Shown: positions 25,132 through 36,000 of the stretch, piece after piece
How positions within the stretch are numbered: position 1 is the stretch's first letter
How the letters are laid out: each line of letters begins with the position of its first letter
Source of the DNA: Salvia splendens
Lineage: Eukaryota > Streptophyta > Magnoliopsida > Lamiales > Lamiaceae
NCBI RefSeq assembly: GCF_004379255.2
Contig: NC_056046.1
Location: forward strand, 6,944,001-7,008,000
DNA: 64,000 nucleotides
Reading direction: 5' to 3'
Made by a program: the position numbers and the translations under genes
Notes under the pieces: generated by a model
Told to the model about the DNA's origin: nothing
The model's input: only the letters and a program-made list of their open reading frames with translations
Databases searched by the model: none

Positions 25132-25174
<43 letters not shown>
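24821..25174. mobile_element. MITE inserted in a (TA)n microsatellite (Micron-like)
   Basis: A 289-bp body (24847-25135) is flanked on both sides by TA runs (24821-24846 and 25136-25174). Its ends are imperfect inverted repeats: GGGAGATGATCAAAAT...TTTAAATCCAGAAATGCAGA against the complement GGGTTTTGATC...TTTAAATACAGAAACGCAGA. The middle repeats TGACCTAAAA/TTTTAGGTCA in both orientations and could fold on itself. Insertion into TA microsatellites recalls the Micron MITEs of rice; the family here is not identified. Confidence 0.65.
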
Positions 25175-25179
<5 letters not shown>

Positions 25180-26813
25180 ATATACATATGTGAAAAACAA
25201 AAATGATAACGCGGGCCAATCGAAATGAAGCACGTAACAACAACTAATGAAGTCAATTGTTCAAGTTTCATGAAATCAAGGAAGATCTGTACAGTGAAAT
25301 GAGAAAATTCTAGCTACTTGTTAATAATCATATAGTTACGTTTAAATGTTGAAAATATATTACCTTTTTTAACACACGAAGTGGCGAGTCGACATGTATA
25401 AATTAGCCCATACTTATGTATGTGACATTTGGAATTGTAAAGGGCGGGAGGGGACCATTTAGCCACTAATCATAATAAATATATATGTGTGTGTGTCACG
25501 TTCATGCATTTTCTTTTTATTCCTATCTATAATCTATCTTCATCATGACTACATCTATGTTGTTTTCATCATAATCTTTGTCAAAAATGCTCCAACAATG
25601 ACCCTTGGAGGCTGCTACACAGTTTGCACATATACGGCTTCCAAATAATACTAATCACAACTTTGATTAAGATGTGTATAAACTCATAAATGATAAATGG
25701 CATTATAAGATAAATTTGTCAGTACATAAAATTCCAGTCCAATTAGCCCACTCTCAATCAACCTGTAACTTGAGTATGATTGACCTGAAACCCCGCAGAA
25801 CTGATCCGATTGACATTCCTACATGCAAGTTATAGAGTCGTTGTATATAATTTCTTATGTAGGCGATATTAATTAAGTAATAATTGATGACAAAATTGAT
25901 GGAGGTAATGGAAATGTAACTAGTTACATAACGAAAAGCACAGCAGTTAGATGTTGAGATGAAAGAAAAATTCCAAGATTGAGAGAGAGACATAAGGTCC
26001 AGATTCAATGTGATAATACCATATAGAGTCAACTCTATACGTGTCCTTAAATCATACTCCAACAGTTTTATAAACATAAAATTAAACAATATCTTCTAGA
26101 TTTATGCATTAAGTTAGATGAGTTGGAATAAATATGTGTTAGTCAGTCGGACAATGGGTCGATAAGTTTGGTCCAACGTCGGCAACATCGAAGCCCATGT
26201 GCTATTCTAGTTCATTAACCCTCTATAAGGTTAATCAGAATTTTCATTTGAAATCATGGGACTAATGATGTTTTCTATATTGACATCCCAAAAAAGCGAC
26301 ATACTAATATGTTTGGAATCATGCCATATATACTAGTCTGTTTTTATGTAATTTGCAATAAAGAAAAGGAAAACGTGACTACATACTTGTTCCATTGCAC
26401 AAATAAACTCTGATGACACATTCTTCAAGAAATATATAAGGTAAACGATAGATTTTTTCCTATTATTTGAGCGCTTATCTGAAATATATATTCCACCATT
26501 TAGTTAATTACGATTCAGTACTCATCGTGTTTTTTTTTATTAAAATGTCTTGTAAAAAATTTATGGCGATGAAATATCGACATGACAAATAAAATTATTC
26601 ATCGACTACCTAAATTACACATTGATTATCCAAAATTATACATCGGTTACATAATCGACGTGTAATTTTTACTGCCACGTCAATAATATGATCGCCATAT
26701 TTTTTGACATTTTATCCTAAAAAATTAAATGATATGTATTGAATGATATAATTAGGACAACCATCCCAAACAATGGACAAACTAGACCATTTAGTCACTT
26801 TTGAACCTTTAAT
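25175..26813. other. AT-rich intergenic DNA
   Basis: No family-like ORF or element ends seen on either strand. Confidence 0.5.
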
Positions 26814-26815
26814 TA

Positions 26816-27067
26816 CTACCTCGTCCCTTAAATTTTATCATATTTTGACTGTGCACGAGTTTTAAGAAATTTAAAGAAAAATGAGTTGAAAAAGTTAGTG
26901 GAATATGTCCTATACTTTATAGTTTTAATTAAATGTAAGTGAGAATGAGTTAACGGAATATAGGGTCGTCCACTATAAAAAAATGATAAAAAGTGAAATG
27001 TGACAAATTTTGAGGGATGGACGAAAATGGAAATATGTGACAAATTTTCAGGGACAGAAGGAGGGAG
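26816..27067. mobile_element. Stowaway (Tc1/mariner-type) MITE
   Basis: Ends CTACCTCGTCCCTTAAATTT and the complement of ACAGAAGGAGGGAG fit the Stowaway CTCCCTCCGTCCC terminus, and both sides carry the target dinucleotide TA (26814-26815, 27068-27069). The right subterminal part holds two copies of a GACAAATTTT-GAGGGA motif. Confidence 0.75.
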
Positions 27068-27299
27068 TATAATATACTATATGAACAATAAAATTGGATA
27101 ATTGTATTTCAACACTGATTTGTGTTTGGTTTTATTTAATAAATTCTTCTTGCCGTCAACGACAAAAGTCTACCTTTGGCACTACTAAAAAATAAGTTTC
27201 GTAAGTGTGTTTGTTGATTGGTCTACATGCACTGTCGTATTGTGCGGTATTACGCATGAGATTGGTCATCAAGAATTTAAGAGGCTTTATATCTATGAT

Positions 27300-27850
27300 C
27301 CCGTATATTAAATCTCATTATTAAATATGTATCATGTTTGATTCATAAGATTGAACCCTTCAACTTAATCCTAGATGGATAGTCTCATGATAATTAGTCA
27401 TAACCTCCCCCTCCAACTAAAATAATCTCACAACTTAATCCTAGATGGATAGTCTCATGATATTAGTCATGGCAATCGAACGCCACCTAAATATATGACA
27501 TGTTTATGTTTGTAAAAGGCCAAAGTAAATTATATACTTACTATATTTGGCTGTTAGGACTTCATACTATTCCGTACCCTTGGATCATAAGACATAGATA
27601 GAGGAATTGTAAGATTGTTTTCAAACAAATCGAATATCCTACTATTATAGTAATACATTTAGGTGGCATTCGGTTGCTATGACTAATATCATGAGACTAT
27701 CCATTTAGGATTAAGTTGTGGGATTATTTTAGTTGGAACTAATTATCAGGAGACTATCCATCTACGATTAAATTGAAGGGTTCAATCTTATGAACCAAAC
27801 ATGATACATATTTAATCATGAGATTTAATCTTGCCAACCGAACACCCCCT
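27300..27850. mobile_element. Foldback pair: two copies of one MITE in opposite orientation
   Basis: The arm at about 27308-27490 and the reverse complement of about 27661-27850 are the same ~190-bp sequence (shared blocks: GATGGATAGTCTCATGATA, CATAAGATTGAACCCTTCAA, AATATGTATCATGTTTG). They face each other with the GGTGGC(A/G)TTCG ends inwards across a ~170-bp spacer. The right copy keeps its outer end (CCGAACACCCCCTTGAG). The left copy's outer end is lost. A transcript would form a long hairpin. Confidence 0.8.
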
Positions 27851-29040
27851 TGAGATATCGGCCATCCTTTTAAACACATAATTAAATAAACTCCTTCTTG
27901 TAAACCAAATATATGTTCATGATGGGACGGAACCAGCGTAGATTAAGCCGCTTCTTCAACGGAGGCTTGGCCGGTGCCAAATCCAGTACCCCTGCTCGGA
28001 TGAAGAAGATGTTTCAGTTGTTGGGTTTGGGCCTTGGGCCATTAATTACAACCCGACTAACTGCATTTGTTGTTTGGTCGTTGGACTTGAGCTATTAATT
28101 ATTTTGTTGAAAATAATGAAAGCTCAACTCCAACCCACTTCTGTTTCTTTTCTCAAATCTAAATCTCTGTATAAACTCTCTTAGTTGCAATTGGGATTTC
28201 ATCATCTCATGTATGCACTATTATACTTTGACGAATAGAAAAACTAGCTAAGTCCTTAAAAGGTTGCTAAAAAGACTATATAGCTTAAAAGCACAGTTAA
28301 ATGGCCCCATGTCAAGAACTTGGTCTCACTAGATGCATAATTACCACAGTTAAATTAAAAACAATGTCGTTGAAATAAAATAAAATAAAGAAAAGCATGT
28401 AACATTACCCCCATTTATGTGTAGCAATCATAAGATGAGATTAGCAAAGAAAAATGTTAGAGATTAATGGTGCAACATGTTCAAAACATGTCAATTGTCA
28501 TGTATGAACACGGCAACTCAAGTGTGCAACTTTCTTCACGTGTGAGACAAACGGTTGCAAAAAGTCCCAGCACTAAAATTAAGCTGACTCATAATCGCAT
28601 TTACTCTCTTAATAAACCCTTTACTTTAACCATTTAAAATTTCATCACTCTGCTCTTCATTTAATTCTACAAAAATTTGCATTAACTAAATTATTACTTT
28701 ATTTTAACTGCAACACGATATAATGATCATTATTCATTACACAGTAGATTGTTTTTAAGTTAAAATAAATTATGTTTAGGCTGTGGAACCCAAAATACAA
28801 TAAAGATTTGGGCATTAGAGTTTTTTATTGTAATTAAAAAAATTGAGCTTAAAATAGTAGAAACATGATGTCAAACTCATCTTCCTTTTATTCAAATGAT
28901 TGATGGCAAACTCATCTTCCTTTTATTCAAATGATTGATGGCAAACTCTAACCATTGGTGAAAAATGCAGAATTATTTAATTAGTGTTGTAGAAAATTAT
29001 TCTAACATATATAGTATATTAAATGTTGTGACATAAGGTT
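27851..29040. other. AT-rich intergenic DNA with one short tandem duplication
   Basis: A 35-bp segment is perfectly duplicated in tandem at 28872-28941. No recognisable gene. Confidence 0.55.
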
Positions 29041-29049
29041 TCAGAGCCT

Positions 29050-29617
29050 CGGAGGGGATCACCTCCAACATTTTATAAAACATCACATAATACACCAACA
29101 AGAAATTGACACGTGGATATTATTTAAAAAATCATAATGTGAACAAATATGTAAGAAGAAAAGAGACTAGGAAGTTTTTCAACATTGTTTTGCAAAGCTT
29201 TTGCATTCTCTTCTTCAGGAGTGCATGTGGCAGTAGTACTTCCAGTTTTAATTTTGCGCTGAGATCTCGATTAGAATTTGTAAATCTCTCTACCTCTGTT
29301 CTTTGTATTCAATTTTATTGCTTGAATTCAGATTCGTCACCATCATCGGCTTCCCGCGGCGGAGATCGTCGTTCATTGAATTCCAGCAAGGGAGATCATT
29401 GCCGGCGAAATTGAAGATGCCGGATTTTGATGTTGTCCGGTTTAAATTGCTAAAATGCAAGTTTGAGTGGGGATGAGAGGTAGAGAGAGAAAGGGTGTTT
29501 GGCGTGAGGAATTTGGAGTGGCAGTATTTTTATGATTTTTTAAATAATATCCACGTGTCAATTTATTGTTGGTGTATTATGTGATGTTTTATAAAATGTT
29601 GGAGGTGATCCCCTCCG
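29050..29617. mobile_element. Short Mutator-like element with 9-bp target duplications
   Basis: Near-perfect terminal inverted repeats of about 88 bp, beginning CGGAGGGGATCACCTCCAAC at 29050 and ending with its complement at 29617. Flanking 9-mers TCAGAGCCT (29041-29049) and TCAAAGCCT (29618-29626) differ at one base, giving the 9-bp duplication diagnostic of MULEs. The ~390-bp interior (29140-29525) is richer in G+C than the flanks and contains a CT-rich stretch and a GGCGGAGATCG block. It may be a captured gene fragment (Pack-MULE) but I recognise no protein. The first ~23 bases of each end contain an internal small palindrome (GGAGGGGATCACCTCC). Confidence 0.9.
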
Positions 29618-29626
29618 TCAAAGCCT

Positions 29627-31000
29627 AAGCAAGTCGATCAAGTCAAAGACACCACGCACGTAGTTGACCATAGCATACGTGTGTTTACTTGTCAACAAAT
29701 GAAGCTTCGAGTTTAAACAAATAAATTAATAAATTCTCCCCCTCCACTGAGAAGTTATATAGTACTACTCCATTTATCAACCTCCCAAAAAGTTTTATTC
29801 ATTTAGTTTTAGTTAACGAGAATTGAAAATTATCAGTTATACATAAATGTCGCTACTCAATTACATATGAAAATATTGTACAAAAATGTGGAAAACTTCA
29901 ATCTAGTGAATTTAACATGTAAACAATTATTAGTTCAAAAAAAAATCACAGGCATGTGGAGTTCAAATGCTAAAGAGTGAGAGACAATATCATATTCTTC
30001 AAACCAGTATAAAATGAATATAAATCAAGAGGTCAAAACATAAATAAAAAATCAGACCTAACAATTATTGAAAAATATTTATATTGTATTGGTAGCCAAT
30101 TTTGTTTGAAGGTAAACGAATCAATCCATGCTATGACGGCCGTTGAAACTCTAAATAAAATGGGGTACCATCTTTGAATCTTAAAACAAGAGGGAATTTT
30201 TATATTCTGTTGATTTATTGTTTTGTGTTTGTTAAGTCATTAATTTGCAAGAAAACCTAAATTTAAAATTGACATGCTACTAGTGGAGTTATATCTACTT
30301 CCATTATAGATGCTTCTCTCAAATCTAACTAATTTAGGAATTTCTTATCTTATCCAATCTCCTACTATTATTTATGTATTTACATTTGAAACCCAAAATT
30401 CCAGTCCAATGGGTTAATATTTCGGTTATTGTTTATATTTTAACACTCCATAGGAGAAAAAACTATTGTTTGACTATTGACACAGTCACAAAATGCCAAT
30501 CTATCTCTCTCTCTCTAGAAAATTTGAGTGAATGATTGGAGGAGTTGTTGGTGTATAGGACTGAAGTCCAGTGGCTGCACTGCATTGGTTGTTGAATTAT
30601 ATGAGTAAAATAATATGATTAAATTGCAAATTTATCGAATTTCGTAGAAAATATTTTGGAAATTTGACTCTCTAACTCCATCATTTGTCAAGAACATTCC
30701 ATGACATGGTATGTCAACTAGAAAACCAACATTGCATAAAAATTCTTCCTCCCCAACCCAATTTATGATGTTAGACTTATGTAATGCTTAGCTGAAAATA
30801 ACTAATGAAAACACTGTAAGTGAACCGATCACATCCTTAGGGTTGTGTGTTGAAGGGAAACTTATGCCATTCTAATAATTTTATGTGCCTTCGTTTTTGG
30901 CCCATTATTCGAATTTGAGGCCCAGTTATAGGTAATATTGGGTCGATTTATGTATTCGGACTTTTAAAAAACTAGTTTTGCATGTTATGCACGAGAATAT
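29627..31000. other. AT-rich intergenic DNA
   Basis: No gene or element recognised. Confidence 0.5.
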
Positions 31001-31002
31001 TA

Positions 31003-31240
31003 CTCGCTTCGTTCCATGTTAATAGAGCATATCTTTTCGGTAGGAAAATTAAGAAATAAATGTTTAATTATGTGAATTGGAGAAGATAAGGTAAAAGAGA
31101 TGAAGAGATAATAGAGTTGGAAAGAGATAAAGTCTGACAGAGTGAGAGAGAGAGTGTATTGTTTTTTTACCAAATATAGAAATGACTATATTATGTTGGA
31201 ACGTCACAAAAACGACTCTATTAACGTGGAACGAATAGAG
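31003..31240. mobile_element. Stowaway MITE
   Basis: Inverted ends CTCGCTTCGTTCCATGTTAA and the complement CTCTATTCGTTCCACGTTAA, with TA on both sides (31001-31002, 31241-31242). Confidence 0.85.
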
Positions 31241-31317
31241 TACTAATTGATAATAGTATAATAAATTATATTCTCTCCGTCCCACTAAAGATGACCAACT
31301 TTTCTTTTTGGTGTGAC

Positions 31318-31961
31318 CAGTGGCGGAGCCACATGGGAGCAAGGGGGTACGACTGTACCCCCAAACTTTTCGGTCATTATGTATTTAGATGTAGCCATTA
31401 ACAATACACATACTTGGTCCAGCGGTATTATTCTAAACTTCCATAGCAGAAGCCCGTGTTTGATTCCTCTCAACGGCAGCATTAATGGTTTACCCAATTT
31501 CAAATCTTTGCTTTGTTACCCTTTTCTTTTTATTAATTTTGTATATCTTCATTTTTTATTAATTTTGGATATCTTCAACATTTTAGTTTTTTAAATATTC
31601 TAATGTATTTAATTATATATTGTTTCATCATAATATATATTCCCTCCGTTCCATGTTAACTTTCCTCTTTCACTTTTTACCATAAATATTATATTGCATT
31701 AACTCATTATATTCACGTTTTATTATAAACCTAATATATATAAAAATGGACTCACATTCCATTAACTTTTTCAACCCACCTTCCTTTACATTTTTTAAAA
31801 TTTGTGCCAAAATCGAAGTGGACAATTATAGAGAGAGGAAGTGAGTAATTAGTTTTTTTAAGAAAAAGAAAAAGAATTGGTTTTTGAAGTTCCAAGTCAG
31901 TCACTATAAGTAATTTTCCGTACCCCCGAAAGAAAAATCCTGTATCCGCCACTGCCCACTG
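31318..31961. mobile_element. hAT-type non-autonomous element, nested
   Basis: Flanked by perfect 8-bp duplications GGTGTGAC (31310-31317 and 31962-31969), the hAT target length. It starts CAGTGGCGGAGCC and ends with the complement of CAGTGGGCAGTGGCGGATAC, so both ends carry CAGTGG. It has no transposase ORF and itself contains a Stowaway-like insert (31640-31845). Confidence 0.85.
31640..31845. mobile_element. Stowaway-like MITE nested inside the hAT element
   Basis: The left end TTCCCTCCGTTCCATGTTAA after TA is a good Stowaway terminus. The right end (complement CTCACTTCCTCTCTC, then TA) is diverged, so the right limit is approximate. Confidence 0.55.
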
Positions 31962-32267
31962 GGTGTGACCCACCTAAGATGACCTATTACTAAAAATGGA
32001 AACACTTTTGTCTCTACTTTATTCTCTCTCTTACTTTATTCTCTCCACTTAACACAAAAAAAAAGTTGCATAAAATCTCGTATCGCCTAAGGAAGGGGTC
32101 ATCTTCCTTGGGACGAAGGGAGTATACCGTAATATAGAGCAATGTTTTAGAATTACCGCTTCTCTAAAGCATAACTAGAGACCAAATTTTAATCAGTGGA
32201 TCAAATAATAAAATAATGAGACTGTTTTAAAAACTTTCGGATTTGAAAATATGGAGTTCACTTTAAG

Positions 32268-32525
32268 GGTGTTTTAGTTTAGGAGGGCTAAAACAAACTT
32301 TAACCGGAGACTAAATCCATTTAGTTCAAATTATACCGTTCAAGGATCATTTTATAGACAAAACTAAAGCATTTTAAAGGCGTTTTAGTTCACACGAGAG
32401 TAAAACATACTTTTAATAACTAGAGACCAAATTCATTTAGTTTAATTATAAAGTTGGAGGGTCATCTTATAGACAAAAATGATTCATTTGAAAGGTGTTT
32501 TAGTTCATATGAGGGATAAAACAAA
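32268..32525. repeat. Imperfect tandem repeat, period about 113 bp
   Basis: GGTGTTTTAGTT, GGCGTTTTAGTT and GGTGTTTTAGTT begin at 32268, 32379 and 32494. Each is followed by a (TA)AAACA block and, in the first two units, by GAGACCAAAT/GAGACTAAAT, CATTTAG and a TTATAGACAAAA block. About two and a half units. Confidence 0.8.
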
Positions 32526-33087
32526 CAATTTTATCATTGGAATACGGAAAAGAACAATAGACTATTACATTAGCCAAATTATAATTTTGAATCCACAAAG
32601 AAAAAACGGCAGAAGAATTGGTAATCGAATTGTAACATTGAATGCAATAACAATAAAGACTAGATATAGCAAAGCAAATTCATTACCATCAAGATAGCAG
32701 ATGCAAACTAGAAAGTGAGAGTGATTATGAAAAATAGCATAAATTTTGGCCAGTCCTCTATCGCTTAGTATGCTGATCATTGGGATGAGGGATTAGTCCT
32801 CTGATTGTCGGCATGAAGAATATATTGGGGAAAAAACCTCCAATCATATTTTTATCAACAGAGGGGCAGATCTTGCTGCAATAAAACGGAGGTTATGAAC
32901 AGAGTTATGGTAAGGTGCGGCCCGTTGTTAGGCCCACCAACCAAAACATTTGGATTTCGGCCCAAGTCTCAAACTAATTCGTCTTTGCTTTGTAAATCCC
33001 CATTCTGAAGATTTACTCTAATTCTGCTGATTGAGCTTTTCATCCTTGATTGAATTTTATCGAGCTCCGAAAATTTAGGCCTGCGTC
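32526..33087 (+). promoter_or_regulatory. Upstream region and leader of the NEMF gene
   Basis: No convincing TATA box. The sequence becomes less AT-rich from about 32930, close to a probable TATA-less housekeeping start. No upstream ORF resembles a protein family. Confidence 0.35.
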
Positions 33088-36000
33088 ATGGTGAAGGTAC
33101 GGATGAACACCGCCGACGTGGCGGCGGAGGTGAAGTGTCTCCGGCACTTAATTGGTATGCGTTGCTCCAACGTGTACGATCTTTCTCCCAAGGTACTTAG
33201 CTGATGCTCCGCTTGTTTGATTTTCGATGTTTTTGTGCTTACTATTAAGATTTTAGATGAATTTTATTTTTTGAGCTGAGGCTTTTACTTTTCTTAGGTT
33301 AGAGATATATAGCGATTTTCTGTTTGCTTCTAATTGCTAAGAATCGATTCGAGACTTAATCCTCATGTGAGAAATGTGTTGTAGACGTATGTGTTTAAGC
33401 TGATGAGTAGCAGTGGAGTCACGGCGTCCGGGGAGAGTGAGAAGGTTTTGCTTTTGATGGAGAGTGGCGTAAGATTGCATACAACAGTTTATATGCGGTA
33501 AAATCATAGCACGTTTTTACATATTTCTATTCCAGTTATTCAGTTATTTCGAAATTTGAAGGTCAACTATACATTCTCAATACAGGAAATTTTAGTTTGC
33601 ATGTTAGTGTCTTCAGATGATCAAGCTATATACTAGTATGAGCTTACACTGCACAGTTACAGCACGGAACAGCATTATTGGGAATGAATGTTTTCACTGA
33701 CATGGATAGGTCATTGCTCTTATAGGGACAAGAGCAGTACTCCATCAGGATTTACACTGAAACTAAGGAAACACATAAGAACAAGAAGGCTCGAGGATGT
33801 GCGCCAGCTGGGATATGATAGGGTATGCTTTCTTGATTGCAAAAATATCATCTTCACATGGATATATTTGAATTTAAATAATCTTGTGTTGTATTCAGAT
33901 AATACTCTTTCAATTTGGACTAGGTGCTAATGCACACTATGTTATCTTGGAGCTGTATGCTCAAGGGAATATTCTTCTTACAGATCCTGAGTTCACTGTC
34001 CTAACTCTCCTGCGGTCACACAGGTTCTTATTTCTAATGCTTGTCTATTTATTAGCATCTAATCTGAATAGTCCAACCATCCACCAGTAGCTGTAAAAGT
34101 TTGCTGCTCTCTTTATTAGCATGTGTTGTGTGGACGATGATAGCTCTGTTAACCAATTATTCTACCAAATAACAGGGATGATAATAAAGGGTTTGCAATC
34201 ATGTCACGCCATCAATATCCAGTTGAACAATCTCGAGCTTTCGAGCGTACAACTAAAGAAAAGATGTGTGCAGCCTTGGAATCTTTTGTGGAGGGCAAAA
34301 AAGATCAGCAACTTGATAATTGTGAAACTGTAAATGATAGTTCTAATGTCCCCATGGGAAAGCATGGAAGTGAAAAGAACACAGAGGCTAATGAGTCAAA
34401 GAAAACTGATAATATTCGTGCAAAGCAGGCAACTCTGAAGGTTGTTCTTGGGGAAATTTTAGGTTACGGTCCAGCTTTGTCTGAACATGTAATATTGGAT
34501 GCTGGTCTGATGCCGAGTATGAAAGTTAGTAAGGACTTCAAATTAGATACTAATATTGCTGAGGCACTAGCTGAAGCTGTAATGAAGTTTGAGGACTGGC
34601 TAGCAGATGTCATATATGGTGAGAAAGTTCCAGAAGGTTATATTGTGATGCAACAAAAGATTTCAGGAAAAAAAAGTGATGATGTATCTGATAAAGGGAG
34701 TCTGGAACAGGTTATTTCTTTGATGTCATTCTCATTTGTGTTTTTGTAATTAGCTCTTGGAATAAATGTGGATCTTTTTTTTTTTCTGTTGGGATGTTTT
34801 TTGTTAATATTGAGTTCTTTCCTTTTTTTTTCTTTTTTTTATGGCAGATGTATGATGAATTCTGCCCTCTGTTGCTGAACCAGTTCAAATCAAGAGACTC
34901 TACACAATTTGAGATGTTTGATGCAGCCCTGGATGAATTCTATAGTAAAATTGAAAGCCAACGTGCTGAACAACAGCACAAGACTAAAGAAAATTCTGCC
35001 ATGCAGAAACTTGAAAAAATCAAAGTTGATCAGGTTAACCATTTATGCTTATATTTTTTTTGCCGAACACAAAAGTGGTGGAAGTTATCATACGTGTTCC
35101 TTATGATACATAATGATTGCAAGATGCATCAAGTGGTGTTTTGTCCAATTGTTTCTATTTGTACTTGGGTCTGTTGTCTAAATTTTTCTGGGGATAGAAT
35201 GGGGCAGGAATAACACTAACTTGCAAATTGCAGCTTGCCCATCTCAGCTCACCAAATTTCCTATCTAGAACCTAGGTATGAATTGACTTTAAAATGTGAC
35301 TATATAGTAATGACACTAAATGATAAATGTCTGCATGATTGCAATGAAATAGGTGCTAGATTTCACAACCATTGGTTATATGTTCGAAAATTTATGAAGA
35401 TCATTGGTAAATAGAAGCTGCAAGGCAGCTTATCTTATACTCCCCCCGTCCCCAATTAGGAGTCACTCTTTGACGGGGCACGGGTTTTAAGGAAGTGTTT
35501 GAATGTGTGGTGTAATAAATGGAGTTAGGTAGTGGAATGTGGGACCTCTTTGGCTTTTAGGGTATTTTTTATGTCCAAATATAGTAAGTAGGAAGAGAGA
35601 CTCTTAATCGGGGACGGACTGAAATGGAAAAGAGTGACTCTTAATCGGGGACGGAGGGAGTATCTATCACTTCAGTCTTCGCAGGGGCGGAATTTGCATG
35701 TATAGTAGCTTCTCTACTCCCTATTGATGTGACTAAATCATCATTTTTATTTTTTAACGAATGTAAGAATTAAGAAAATTACTGAATAAATCTTTTATAC
35801 AGAAGAAAATTGTAAATAATGAATTTTATTATGTGTGTTCTATTTTTCATGAGTTGGGGATATTGGGTTTCAGATTCATACCCTGATTTCTCACTCTTAT
35901 CATGGCCTCCTTTTTAATAATGGGTAAATAGACAAAAATTTGAAGGCTAAGTCACATTGGGATCAACCCGAAATTTAAAGGTAGCTCAGTGTGACTGAAA

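Larger units (their letters stand above)
31271..32122. mobile_element. Stowaway MITE split by a hAT-type insertion
   Basis: Outer ends TTCTCTCCGTCCCACTAAAG and the complement CTCCCTTCGTCCCAAGGAAG, both followed inwards by ATGACC, with TA target sites at 31269-31270 and 32123-32124. Only about 200 bp belong to this element; the rest is the insert at 31318-31961. Confidence 0.82.

Noticed and set aside
25053..25271. 72-codon ORF with an IYIYIY run
   Set aside because: Translation of the TA microsatellite next to the MITE.
27913..28098. 61-codon plus-strand ORF
   Set aside because: No family resemblance, no promoter or splice context; probably chance.
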